From assembly GCA_003991915.1 (NCBI GenBank), contig RQTK01000165.1:168118-232117 (forward strand): a stretch of 64,000 nucleotides of DNA, read 5' to 3'. Origin of the DNA: Elysia chlorotica. Lineage: Eukaryota > Mollusca > Gastropoda > Plakobranchidae. The notes below the pieces were generated by a model. The model worked only from the letters and a program-made list of their open reading frames with translations, searched no databases and had not been told where the DNA came from. Positions 1 through 12,625 of this stretch are shown here, piece after piece (the first letter of the stretch is position 1; each line of letters begins with the position of its first letter). A program made the position numbers and the translations under genes.

Positions 1-1818
1 TCAGCGCTGAAATTGTACTAGTTTTGTAGTTTCTCATGGTTGGAGAGTTAAATTTGTTTCTGATGTAAACATATTCCTATCTTATTATACAAAACACCCA
101 TATTGTGATAAGAGGCTCCTCTATTAGTTTCCAATAGAAATAAATTTAAAGGGATTCAGACAACTGTTTTTTTGGATAGCTAATTTTATAAGACATTAAA
201 ATGGTCTTTGTAGGAAGAAAAGCTTTTTTGGATAGAGAAGGTGTTCAGTTTGATAGGCGAACGTTGAGACTGGGCATTAGCTTCTACTTTGTGTGCATGG
301 GTCGTGAGTTGAGAACAAAGTTGTTTTTGTTTTTTTGTTGTTTTTTTTCATTTGAATTAGTGGAATGGAGGGAGTCAAAAGAATGCTATGTAGTAACTTT
401 TGGAAATGCTTCAGATAAAATTAAAGTCCATTTGTTGTATGCTCTGCCTGTTTTTCTGAACATAACTATCCAGATGTGCATGGTCCTGTAACTTTATCAC
501 CCTTTGGCACAATTGTGAATTTTGGTAAAATTATGCATAGTGGCAGGTTATCACATTTTAATGTGTTTCTATTGTTTTCCTTGGTGTCTCTGATCTCATA
601 ATTTTAAATTAATATGTGGTTGAAGGGTTCAATTTACTTTTTAAAAAATATTGGTAATCACAATGATGGTTATAGAATTTCAGTTCATTCAAGGGCATTT
701 TAGCTTCATTTTTGTTTTGTTAGTTATTTTGTTCATGCAATTTTTTTCTGGGAATAGCTTATATGAAAAAATTGAATCCTTTCAAAATACTCACTTTTTG
801 CTTTTTTTTTTTTTTGTTGCTGTTGATATACCCAGTACTGTATTGTTTCATGTAAAAAAAAATTCTTAGTTCTGAGATCTTGTCTTAAAACATACAGACC
901 CTTTTTCCATATAGGCCAGGTCTGCAGAAGAGGTATGCAGTAAAAGAAGTGTAGTTATTATTTAGTTATTTGCGATGGAGTTGGAGTTAAAACATTAGAA
1001 CTTTAAAAGTGTCCATTGCAAGATATTTTTTCATGTTTTTCATGTCATTTATTTACTCTAAGTTGGAACCTTCTCTACATTATATTCATCCCATCATCAC
1101 CAAGCTTTGCTGCCGCATGATATTTTCATGTTTTATCCTATTGCTTATCTTTTAACAAAATAGAAAACTTTTCAGCATCCGTGACGCATTCATGTCGAAT
1201 GTGGGTACCATAGTATTCTATATTTAATCTTCATGAGCATGTATACACGATGCTGATTCTTGAATTGCACCTTTTCATGATATTTTAAAATCTAGATTTT
1301 ATTAGATATATGTGAAATGTTTGTAAATGTAGAAGAACAGGAAGTGTTTAGTTTATAGCTAAAAATACCAAAGGGATAGAGATTGGTCATAATGGAAAAA
1401 AAAAACTATTGAAGCAAAGATGACAAAATCTGGGCAGGTTTGTGAATCCATTAAAATGTGTATTCGAAGGTACAAACAGCAGAGTAAACATCTTCAAGCG
1501 TGTAAACTATCCCACGGTGCTGTTTACCAAGAAAAATGAGGGCACTAAAGCTTGGTTACCTCAAACCCTATCAAACTTTTTTCCAAATAAAGGGTCCAGG
1601 AAAGAGAATTGTTTTGAAGATTACAAATTACAGACAGAGACCAGTTTCAAGCAAAACTTCCTATAAAAGCACATAGGTAAAAGGAGCTTTATCTTTGGTA
1701 AGTGTTTTCTAGTTTGAAGATGGGGTCTTTAATTGCTAGACATTAATTAATTTATATGTAAGTATTTATAACTGTGTTTTCCTTTTCCCCCTGCCCTCTA
1801 CACATTGTTTACCTCCAG
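1..1818. other. Intronic AT-rich DNA of the GGA gene
   Basis: No convincing coding exon is seen except a possible 18-bp microexon at 915-932, described in the findings. The short open frames here (for example 201-491 and 1442-1666) show no recognisable domain. Confidence 0.5.
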
Positions 1819-4697
1819 TGTCCCAGCAAAGCTTCCCATGAATCAGCTGGCAGCCAACAAAGCTGCAGCAGCTACTTCTGAAGCACCTCCACCCCTAAAG
1901 ACAGGCCAGCCTCTGGTCCCTGCATCATTCCTCACACCCCAGCCCACGTCCTCAGCACCTTCGACAGCAGCCCCACCAGCCCAGGCTCAGGTCACAAGCA
2001 CTGACCCGGCAGAGACAGACTTTTCTTTTGTCAGCGCGGCCCCAGAACCAGAGCTATTGCCCTTGACAGATGTTTTTGTTCCTCTTGAGAAAATCCAACC
2101 AGGTGGGTTGTAGTATACATATGTCGTTACTGGGCTTACAGGGTGTGATATCTTTAGAGATATGCTTTTTTTGACATGAGTATGCCATCAATATGATTGT
2201 TAGATCTGTATCCTTCTGATAAAGTGAAAATTAAAATTTTGCTCTTGCTTTAAGGGGGGTGGAGGGGTCCATGTTGACAGAATATCATTAGAATCAAATC
2301 AGAATTTGTGTAAATTTATTTCAGGTGGACACTTTCAATCTATAGTCATAAAAGAATTAAACTATCATCAAATATTAAAATTTCAATATTGTTATTAATA
2401 TAAATTTACCTTACAATTGTTTGTTATTAAACAAGTGATTTAATAGACATGCTATTGTGGTTATCATACTAAATCAGACATTTTTTTTTATTATTATAAA
2501 CAACTTCATTAATTTTTCCTTAGCTCCAAACATACCGTCAGTTCAGGCCTATGAGAAGAATGGATTGAAGGTGATGGTCCACTTTGCTGCGGATCGGCCA
2601 CGGCCAGATGTAGTCACGATGGTTGTTTCCACGATGTCTACAAATCCAAGCTCTGTGTCAAGCTTTGTCTTTCAAGCAGCTGTTCCCAAAGTCAGTGTTT
2701 ACCCTACCATGTTTAAGGGTTACAAACTTTTTTTTATAATTTATTTTTCATCCCCGAAGTTTGTTATAATATCATCAGGGGGTTTAAGTCTTAAGTTCGA
2801 TAGGCATTGGAAATTCAAGATTCTTAATCATAAAATACATGTAAGGTATTTAGGGCGTGCAAATTGAAAAACAAATGTGAATAAAATAAGAAAAAGTAAA
2901 GTTTTACAAATTATTCTAATCATTATGTTCCTTAAACAATCAACTTTTAATTTGGCGATAGAGTAAAAAGAAACCTCCCCCGAGAAGACAAATAACTTGA
3001 TTTTGTTCTTACAATAGATTCAGATAAAGGTGGTTCAGACAGTCTAGTTGCTCATAGTTCTAAATAGGGTAAACACTGGCAAAAAGTCAGAAAGAGGATG
3101 ACAAAGATCTAATTTTCAAAACAATATCAAATCCAGTCTGTAACCCCAAGCTGTTCAGCTATTCAACTCACCCTATTTGCACATTAAGATTTATGTCGTT
3201 GCATGGTGCATAGTGTCAGCTGAGGCAAAATTAAAAGTTGTGTTTCCTGCATAGCAAGTACAAAATACCTCAGTTTTAAGTATTACACTAGATTTAAAAT
3301 CACTGTCCCAATGGCTGGTAAAGGATTTTGTAGAAAAATGGTAAAATATTAATATTTTAAATATCTTTTTACATCCAAAGAGGTTAAGTGCAAGTAGTGG
3401 GTGTGTGTTAAATATGTATGCAAATCGTATAGAAATATATGCCAAATATGATGGAAGGGTTAATTAGCTTTAATATTGATATTAATATATAAGTTTAGTC
3501 TTTTTATTTTACTTCCTTCCCAGATCATGAAGGTTAAACTGCAGCCTCCATCAGCTTCTGAATTTCCTGCGTACAACCCGATTCTTCCCCCTGCTGCCAT
3601 CACGCAGGTCATGCTGGTAGCCAACCCCAGAAAGGTAGGACCTCCTCAGCCTCAACTCAGTGCATTTGGTTGATGGTTGGTTTGTTGGTTTCTCAACGTC
3701 CACTGTCAGCAACTAAGCCTGGCCTATACTGCGGGTGGGCGCCAAGATTAATGTCTGATAATTTCATGTGCTGCCACGCAGATATAGAGCAGGGATACTA
3801 GGACTTCTGTCTTAAAATGGTAAAATATAAATATTTTAATATCTTTTTACATCCTAAGGGGTTAAGTGCAAGTCGTGGGTGTGTGTTAAATATTTATGCA
3901 AATGGTATTACTGACCCATGTCTAGGATGCTTGAGAATATACGTAGTAATATATACCAATAGTGATGGAAGGGTTAATGAACTTTCATATTGATATCAAT
4001 ATATATGTTAAGTCTTTTTGTTTTACTTCTTTCCCAGATCATGAAGGTTAAACTGCAGCCTCCATCAGCTTCTGAATTTCCTGCGTACAACCCGATTCTT
4101 CCCCCTGCTGCCATCACGCAGGTCATGCTGGTAGCCAACCCCAGAAAGGTAGGACTCCTCAGCCTTAACTCAGTGCATTTGGTTGATGGTTGGTTTGTTG
4201 GTTTCGCAACGTCCACTGTCAGCAACTAAGCCTGGCCTATACTGTGGGTGGGCGCCAAGATTAATGTCTGATAATTTCATGTGCTGCCACGCAGATATAG
4301 AGCAGGGATACTAGGACTTCTGTCTTAGTCACAACTCAACCAGTAGGGTTGAGTGCAGTCCTATTTGGGATCAAACTAGATACTTCCTGATTGAAAGTCG
4401 AGCGCTTTACCATTTAGCCTCCTTTTCCCTCATTTGATCAATATCCTTGCTCTTAGAATGGCTTTAGAAAATTGTCAAGTAAACTTATGAATGTATATAT
4501 TATATTTTTATTTTTTTTTAATCAAATTATACTAATGTTTTACTTAGCATCATGTCTAGTGTAAGAGATGCTAAAAATTTGTTCCTTACTCTTATCTTTT
4601 TCAGGAGAAAGTGAGATTAAAGTACAAATTGTCTTACAGTATTGGTGGCGAACAGTTCTCTGATGTTGGAGATATAGATGGCATACCAGTACAATAG
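1819..4697 (+). CDS. GGA: GGA-type ARF-binding clathrin adaptor, C-terminal exons (partial, 5' outside window)
   Basis: GGAs are monomeric clathrin adaptors that sort cargo at the trans-Golgi network and bind ARF-GTP. Exons read from splice sites: 1819-2102, 2524-2690, 3524-3634 and/or 4038-4148, and 4605-4697 with stop TAG at 4695. The first exon is a low-complexity Ala/Pro/Ser/Thr hinge ending LPLTDVFVPLEKIQP. The others encode the gamma-adaptin-ear (GAE) domain, with SSFVFQAAVPK, IMKVKLQPPSASEF, AITQVMLVANPRK and EKVRLKYKLSYSIGG in order; from memory this order and wording match vertebrate GGA ears, and the ear binds accessory proteins. Phases agree throughout. The VHS, GAT and upstream hinge exons are not in the window. 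The first acceptor could be at 1818 or 1825. The 37-codon exon occurs twice, identical. A gamma-adaptin ear is the alternative, but the KVKLQPPS..ELPA-like block favours GGA. Confidence 0.88.
3335..3813 (+). repeat. Tandem duplication unit 1 carrying a GGA exon (exon at 3524-3634)
   Basis: This is the first of two adjacent units. It contains intron sequence, the 111-bp exon with a polypyrimidine tract plus CAG acceptor and an AAG/gtagga donor, and the tail of a reverse-oriented SINE cut off at 3813. The unit restarts with aaaatggtaaaatat, seen at 3335 and again at 3814, so the junction lies inside the SINE. Confidence 0.9.
3645..3813 (-). mobile_element. tRNA-derived SINE, 3' part (truncated by duplication junction)
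   Basis: Read on the minus strand it has the family's 3' body: ggcagcacatgaaatt, then a region with cgcccacccgcagtata, then gttgctgacagtggacgttg and an AACC-rich end. It matches the intact copies at 4156-4431 and 54350-54612. The tRNA-like head is missing because the tandem duplication breakpoint falls inside the element. Confidence 0.75.
3814..4327 (+). repeat. Tandem duplication unit 2 carrying the same GGA exon (exon at 4038-4148)
   Basis: The second unit is slightly longer because of extra intron sequence near 3910-3960. Its 111-bp exon is identical base for base to the first. Both copies have usable acceptor and donor sites and are phase 0/0, so either or both could be spliced in frame. 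Upstream intron sequence differs at several sites between units, while the exon and the following SINE tail are almost unchanged. Confidence 0.9.
4156..4431 (-). mobile_element. tRNA-derived SINE, near full length
   Basis: On the minus strand it starts with a tRNA-like head containing ggctaaatggtaaagcgctc (A box) and a tttgatccc B box. The family core ctactggttgagttgtgac follows, and then the ggcagcacatgaaatt tail. It lies in the last intron of the GGA gene, just downstream of the second exon copy. Confidence 0.8.
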
Positions 4698-4884
4698 TGA
4701 ATACATTTCAGTTTCTCTCTATCAGGAGATCATTGCAGGCATGTTGATATTAAAGGTTTGAGGATGTGATCTATTGGATAGTTTTCAATCCCAGAAAGGG
4801 GAGGTTTTGGAATTATTATTTTTAGAGAATATATGACATCACTTTATATAAAATTCAAGTCATATATTTGTTCCATTATGAAAT

Positions 4885-4895
4885 AATAAAATAAA
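4885..4895 (+). terminator. Polyadenylation signals of the GGA gene
   Basis: Two overlapping AATAAA hexamers (4885 and 4890) lie about 190 bp after the GGA stop codon, followed by T/GT-rich sequence. Confidence 0.55.
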
Positions 4896-7038
4896 CTTTT
4901 AATGAAATGGTTATTAACATGAATATATTGCAAAATGTGTGATATTTGAGTAAGAGGAAAAGTAGCTCTAGTTTTTTTATTGATTTTTTTTGTTGTTTTT
5001 TTTTTTATCATTCATAAATTAATATTATTTGTTATGAACAAGACTTTGGTGCTTTCATGTGTATGTAATTTTTTTTATTTTTTTTTTTTTGCCTTGCCTT
5101 ATTTTGCTAGCACCTTGTGATGTGTATGATGTATAAAAAACAATATCTTGTATTAAAAATTATGTGAGGGTCTGATTTCTTTTCATTCTGTATTATTATT
5201 TTGTTCTTTGTGTGTTTATTCAATCAATACCATAAATTTGTTTTGTTGGCTGAATCTTTTTCAGTGAAGGCTCTTGATTAGGATACTATTGATCAGTGTG
5301 TTACGTCATTGTAGTAAATTGATTTTTTTTTTAATTGGCTTGTTTGCTTCCTTTTCACTAGGTGTCTCCAGTAACGTAAAAAAAAATATCATAAAATGTT
5401 GAACCCATGGACTAGATAGGCATCATACCACCTGTTCAGACTTGAACCCCAGTTGCCAGGGTGCTTCTACTTTTTTCTAGATTAATTATTTGACGGAAGA
5501 CCCTTTATGATTTTTTTATAGACATAGAAAACAAAGCATGACACTTAATCGTGTCACAACTTTAATGAGGTTTTTTTTTTAATGTTAAGTTTTCAGGTCA
5601 AGCAGTATATCTATGTAGATAAATCTTTTGGATTCAAATGTGTTACATGAAACTGAAGTTAAAAGTGTTAGGAATGTTATCATCTCTGTGTAGGACGTTG
5701 AATTAACCAAACTCTTACTGTGTTTCAAACTCGTAGTTTGCTAAATTTTTCCCAAATCCAACATATATTCAGTATGACACATTCACAAAAGCATCTATAT
5801 ACAAGAGCTTATTTCATTCCAGTCAATCAAGCTGTGAATGTGATGTTTAAGGGTTGTTAACTGCCATAGTGGAAGATAGATCTAATTATTCCATGTCAAT
5901 CGTAAGAAACAAGACTTAAGCTCATATTAATACATGTACATGTAAATTCTAGAGTAGAGAAACTGATAGTGATAACAACTTTGTTTCCTTTTTTTCATAT
6001 TTACTACCATAATTATTACTCTTATTCTTAACTTATTAAAAAATGCTCATCATCTTATTCGCAACAGCTAACTATTGAAAGAAATAAAATATTTGAATAC
6101 ATAAAAATGTTCCTTGAGACCAGTGGAAATTTTCAAAAAAAAATATTTAGGCTCTTCATATCAAGTACTACATGCAGTAGCAGAAAGAATTAATTGTAAA
6201 GCAAATCTACATTAGGTAATAAAAAAAAATTGAAAGCATGGCTAATCCTTCAAAAGTTCAGTTTGAAGTTCCCTTCAAATTTGTTAATGAGAATTGTACA
6301 TTGCACCAACTCAGCCACTATTAAACAGTCATAATTCGGGAAAGAGACCAAATCCAACTGTTGATTAAAAAAAAAAAGTATTGTAAACGAAAGGTGCAAT
6401 CCTCATCAGTCTATCTAGAATCATTTCATTTTTATTCTGGAATGAAACACTTCTTAATTTGTGTTAAAGTATTATATTAAAGAATAGTTCAGATGATTAC
6501 AAGTACATAATTGTATCTCCACTGTCTTATGTACATGTATTTGTGTTTTATCAAAATAATTAAAATATATGTGAGTTGTACAAGAGGATTTTAATATCAT
6601 TATGTTGCTGGTTCAATGAATCTTTTTCACTAGGGATTTAGGCAGTGCCGGTACTGGTAACATTACTAACAATTTTAATATTTAGGCAAACAATCTATGA
6701 AGATCTTTATTGATATCCTCGTCTACATTTTTTTGTATGACATGCGCATGACTTTATTGCTTGCCATGATCATTTTAGTGAACATGTATGCATGTTTTAG
6801 TTTGTTTTGTCTTTTCGTTCTATTAAGCTCACCTCAATCCAGTAAAAGCACATTATGCACAACATGCATATCATGCTGTTTTATACCCTGGGTCTAGACT
6901 GAAATCTACACCTCAATGTAATTGCTAAATGATTGATGCTATCCAAGGCATACTTGTTCCCATGGACTCATACTCACATAATGTCACAAGAGACATATTA
7001 TTATGGTTATCTCATGCACATGCCTTATCTTCTGTTTT

Positions 7039-7320
7039 TAATCACCTCAATCTTGCAAGGTTAGCCTAGAACGCATTCTATGTTTGTAGCGCCTTGCCTA
7101 TGGTTTGCATTCTTGTTTTGGGTTGAGTTGAAAAGATAAATGTATTTTTATGCGGTTGTTCTTTTCTTTTTCCTTTTAATCATCTCAAGCTCGCAAGGTT
7201 AACCTCAATGCATTCAAGGTTTGTTAGCCTTTAGCGCCTTGCCTATGGTTTGCATTCATGTTTTGGGTTGAGTTGAAAAGATAAATGTATTTTTATGCTG
7301 TTGTTCTTTTCTTTTTCCTT
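7039..7320 (+). repeat. Tandem pair, period about 145 bp
   Basis: Two units share tagcgccttgcctatggttt, gttttgggttgagttgaaaa and a T/C-rich end. The gcgcc landmark lies at 7089 and 7234. Differences are scattered and few. Confidence 0.85.
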
Positions 7321-8854
7321 CGCTTATCAATCTTTATTACTAATGACTTTATAGTTAATTGACTAGCAATTCATTTCTATGGATTGGGAAAACAAAAACA
7401 ACAGATTTTTTTTCCTACACTTTGAGAATTTTAAACAGTTAAACTGTGAACCAAATGAGTCAGGAAATTCAAAATGAAAAAAAAATTGTATGAGAAATAA
7501 TTTGTATTCTTTCATATTAATAATGTCTATTGTCTTCAACTCTATTTTTTTTTAAACGTTAGAAATAGAATCATGTCACCTCACTTATCAATGCAAAAAT
7601 AATTCTCACAAGTCACATGCATTAGGTAAGGGAAAGAAATATGCTTGAAAAATATGTCTATGGACTCTTTTGTGTGCAATATCATTTTTGTTAGTTTTTT
7701 TTTAATGCATGAATTTTGTATTTTGTGTGACCTTTTTTTTTTCTTTTTGGGGGGTAATTGTCAAAAGAGCTGCTCGGGCAGCTGAGTTGTTTTTTTTATA
7801 CAGATAAAAAAAGATAAATAAATTAAGGGCTTTTTTTTTTCCACATTTGTAATTGTCTTAACTACTCAAACAATTCATGGCCTATAAATATTCTTTCACA
7901 TGTAGTGCATTGCATAAAATTAATGATTTGGAAAAAATGGTTGTTCTTTCATAGAGTAAATGCATCTGATCAAATTAAAAATTAGCATTTCACCCATTTT
8001 ATTTGCATCATCTCAGTAATTTATACATAATCAGTTTGCATGGGCTAAATGATGCATGAAGAATGGTTGTGACTGGTATTGTGATAATAATTACACATGT
8101 ACTTCCTTGATTTGACTTCATATTTTAGTAAAGATCTTTTCTCTTTTTTTTTTTCTGCTGCAACATTTTATTCACTTGCTCTGCACAGTTATAAGAATTC
8201 ATACCATAGATTTATTTGTAATTATCTGCAGAAAATCGGTTGTTTTGAAATATAATGGAATTCAAAGTAAAGAAAGAAAGTAAATGCTTCTTTACAGCCT
8301 TTATGTCTATTAATTATATTGAGATGGTTTTGTCAAGATGTATGTGCATGTTTACATTTTTCGTAAAGTCAGAATCTAAAAATGAAGAGAAATATTTTTT
8401 AACGTAACTCATCATGATTAAGACTATTAAGACTATGATAAGGCTCCATGAAATATAACTTCCACAATATATGAAACCTCATTATTTGAATAGTTTGGGC
8501 TTAGCTGAATAACAAGAGTCGTGCAGAACATTACAACCCTCTACTTGCCCTGTCTAACATAACTAACAGTATCAGTGTGTCTAGTGTGCACTGATCAACT
8601 TCTTTGAATTTGAGGTAGTGATAAGCATGAGAGATAGTACTTTTGTAATTTTTTTGTGGCATGGACTCAAGGAACTTCATTAGGTGCTTTCCTATTAACT
8701 GAATTAAGAGCATGGATCTTGAAAGACATTCAAGATGTTAGTCCGATTTTTAACAAAGCCAAGGAGGAAAAAAAGAATCGTCATGGTTTCGTTATCCATT
8801 GTCCAATGTATATGGGTTTATATTACTATCATGATTTGAAATGCAGTGATTAAA

Positions 8855-8856
<2 letters not shown>

Positions 8857-8892
<36 letters not shown>

Positions 8893-8930
8893 TAATAATG
8901 ATAATAATAATAATAATAAAAAGATCTAGC
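8857..8930 (+). repeat. (AAT)n microsatellite
   Basis: Interrupted run of aat/ata triplets. Confidence 0.95.
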
Positions 8931-9409
8931 TAATTCAATAATGAAAGGACTACATGTACAATTATGACTTTTTAAAAAGTGATGGAAAAGGATAGATAAA
9001 CCAATCTAAAATAAGAATTCAACCTAATTTAAAGTTGCAACACCATCTTTGGTAATTTTATGACTTGCGCTCATAGAGGGCAAAGCCATTAAAAAGAGTT
9101 CAACATTATATGCCTCAAGTTTTCAGAAAAAAAGTTATCACCCAACAAAATAACAAACAAAACAAAAACAGAGAGAACCAAATTCTTAACAAAGCCCCTA
9201 GGTACTATTAGTAAGCTAGGGAACACACTGAAAGAATCACAAATGTATAACTAAGATGGATAATTTCACCTCTCACTTTTCATTTAAATGTGAAATGATC
9301 GTTACTGGACTCTTACAGCCTGAAGTAAATATAAGTGAATTATTATTATTAATTAAATTCCTTGTTTTCATACCGGTAATTTCAGTACAACTCACACTCA
9401 ACGGACTTG

Positions 9410-9785
9410 CTCGCTTATTTTTAACAGTTTGTTGAAGCCATGCGTGGTTCACTAATGCCAATACAGTACCTCTCTAACATTAGATGGTGTTGAGACAATT
9501 ACACTTCCCACCCATCTACCTCCCTTTCCCTTTGGTCTTAGTCTTACACAACCACGTTTTAAGTGGCGGCTTTATGTCTTTGATTAACTATTATGCTAGA
9601 CGGTCAGCCTTTGAAATCCCCTCCTCTCTCCCTTTCCTCGTTGCTCATTTCTCATTCCATGACCCACCCCTTTTAGTGCCAACAACACTACATGATATTT
9701 GAGTCGGCTTGTGGGAGAAGTGTTATTAATCAGGGAACCTGACAGATTGGTGGTGGTCTAATTTCAAACTAGATTTGGTGTCTGA
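9410..9785 (+). repeat. Dispersed repeat, copy 1 (about 370 bp)
   Basis: It shares a series of blocks, in the same order and spacing, with 15900-16285: gttgaagcca, tagatggtgttgag, acatctaccc-like, gggagaagtgtt, cctgacag and tctaatttcaaactagattt. There is no coding potential and no clear terminal inverted repeat, so the class is unknown. Confidence 0.75.
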
Positions 9786-12072
9786 ATGAATTTAATTTTA
9801 CCAATATGTTTGTGGTTCTTTGGATCCAATGATGGTTATGATATTAGTTCGTTGGATCAAAGGTATTCTCTCAAAACAAATGTAACTTTTTTTCTTTCAA
9901 TTTTCATCCAATTCAGTCCAAATTTGGGGTGCAGAAAACTTATTAGTATTACTGGAAAGAAAAAACTGTGTAGAACTAGGAGGATATTCTTTAACCCTAA
10001 CTTTCTAATTCATCTTTTTTATCAAATACAGAGGGATCATTTTGTCATGTTTCCAATATTTCTACAACAGCTATTTTTTCATGTGTTTACTACACCACAA
10101 AATACAGTTATGTCGAGTTTATGTGCACCAAGTTTCAGAAAATTTGGTTTGTAAATTGCCTTTGGGATAAAAATAAACGTTGAAATGGCCGCCAAATTAT
10201 TTAACTTTTCCAAATTAGGACATTTTTTAAATCTAATACTATAGTGACCCAACTCACACGCCTGAAGGGTTAAACTAAGTTCTTTTTTCCTCTTTCTTTC
10301 TGGCTGCATTTAGGAGCAGATGCTAGGTAGAGAATTAAAAAATTTATAATTATTGTGTTTTAATCCGTCATAGTACAATAAAATAAAATTACGATCAACG
10401 TGATCTGTGGGGAAGGGAGGTAGAGTGGGAAACAAAACTATCTCCATAATATTTAATAATAATGAATATCTGTTGGCGCCCATTTGATTTAAAGAAATAT
10501 ATTTAGTTGGAAACCCATGAAATTGTGAGGATTATGAGATGGATTACACTGAAGGAGTGAAAGGATTCAGGTTCATGATCAGGGAGCATTTTTCACAAAG
10601 GAAATGTCTCTTAACTGAAGATCATTTTTACTCCTCTTCTTCACTCATAAAATGTACCTTTAAAAAATTGTGTCTTGTAATTTCTCCACCCTTTGATGCA
10701 TTTTGTAGCCTATTGTTTGGAAGTTTTTGCGCTATTTTGATACAACAATCTTGCTGTTAAAGTCCTCTTGCTTCAGCCGTTAATTTTTTATGATTCATAT
10801 TTCTGACATTTGGCAGTTTGAGTTAATAAGAAGAAACATAAAGAAAATCACAATACCAAAATTACAAATGAACAGCACCAGACAGCCATGTAATTTTATT
10901 AATTTATTTGCTCTTAATCTTCTTATCACATAAAAACATTTTCCAAATCTACATTTAATTTATCTATGTGACAGGCTTCTTTTTGTGAATGCCTAACTCA
11001 GTAAGATAAAGAGACTAACAAAACAAAAACAAAACATTCAGTACTATGAGTATGACATAAAAAGTTAAGTCAATTGAGCAGCACCATTGGATACTTCGAC
11101 AGCAAATAATTCTGGTTCAACTATTTCAAATAATTATACAATATGTACATGTATGTACATAGATAATCTAATAATACTAACATAATATATTTACATAATG
11201 TGATATACGTAGGCCTACCTTGAATAAACACATTCTTGGCAATAATTCAATTTTGATAAATTATGTTCAATCTGAATAATTTCTGGTCTCACTAAAATTG
11301 TACAAGAGTACTAGATCTATGTCTTATTAACGAGTAAATTATTTGAATGATGTTACTATTTAAATTTCCTTGACATAAACCATGTTTAAGATATTCTTTA
11401 ATTTTATGAACACCCCAAGACACTAATTCTCTTTATTTTACTTTAAAAACATTGTTAATATCTGTAAGTGTAACTGTTAAAATTTTTAGGCTGTGCCAAC
11501 AAGAGTCTACTACATGAGAAGATTCCAGAGTTATTCATGCATGTATGTAGTTAAGACACAATATGGTCTAATTTTGCATTTCAATCCTGTTTTCATGAAA
11601 ACTTCCAGTGACTGCAGTGGAAGCCTCATAATTCGAATTGCTTGGGATTTGATCTAAACTTTGAATTAAGAGGATTCAAATTACACTTACAGAAGGGGAC
11701 ATACCTGAACCACAAAGGTGTTAAATTTAGTAGACAGTTATTTGCATTATTTGAAAAACTGCATTAACAAAAAATTCCTATTGTTTTCTTCTATTGCAAC
11801 CTGCTCCCAACCCCATTTCTTTAAAGACTTGTCTTGGGCAGCAATAAGAATTGAATGTACTGATGTAGTACTTTTGTTTGCCTATTGGTGGTTTCAGCTT
11901 TGAATTAAGAGAATCAAACCAGAAAAACTTCGAATTATGAGTCTGATTTTAATAGAGTCCAAGAAAAAAACTATTCCTTTTCAAAACTAGATTAATGAGA
12001 AATTTTAATTATCAGACTTTTCCACTATACTTTATACATGAAAAAAATTTGCAAAACTAGTGAACAATCACC

Positions 12073-12234
12073 TTTCAAGAGAAAACTACAGAATAGCAAC
12101 ACAATACATGTGCTACAAAGGAGTAAAGATGCAGGACAGGACATATAAGACTTGAAAAAGATATGTGGAGAAGGATATGGACGAGGTCAACTTGGAGAAC
12201 ACGCTCAAGATAGAAATAGATAACTAGTGCTCTC
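12073..12234 (+). repeat. Segment B, source of a 162-bp copy at 23278-23439
   Basis: It aligns without gaps to 23278-23439 with two mismatches seen by eye. It lies about 2 kb beyond the stop codon of the minus-strand transposase-like gene. No long open frame; it may itself belong to a dispersed repeat. Confidence 0.9.
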
Positions 12235-12545
12235 TGGTATGTGGCATGTACACTGACATAGGGTTTTGGACAATGATGACGGTGAATAATATTTTCTGAT
12301 CAAAGCAACCAAATCAAATAAATTGGTAGTACTATTAGGCCCCTATCATGACCACGGATAACAAACAAAAATGATAAATATGGACAAAACCCAATTTAAA
12401 AAGTATGTTAGTCGGTTTCAATGGCTGATAGTTTTAATGTAGGTCTAGTTAGACTTAGAGAAGCACCTAGACAGTGCTCGATGCGTTTTTATGAGTTCTT
12501 TCAATAGGAATGTAAGAAAGTGAAATTTTTCTTTTCGAATGTTTT

Positions 12546-12625
12546 AGGATGGCAATCAGGACACCTTATTTTCCTTTTACAGTGAAGGATGGCAATCAGG
12601 ACACCTAATTTTCTTTTTACAGTGA
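12546..12625 (+). repeat. 40-bp direct tandem duplication
   Basis: aggatggcaatcaggacacc begins at 12546 and again at 12586; each is followed by a T-rich stretch and ttttacagtga. Confidence 0.9.
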
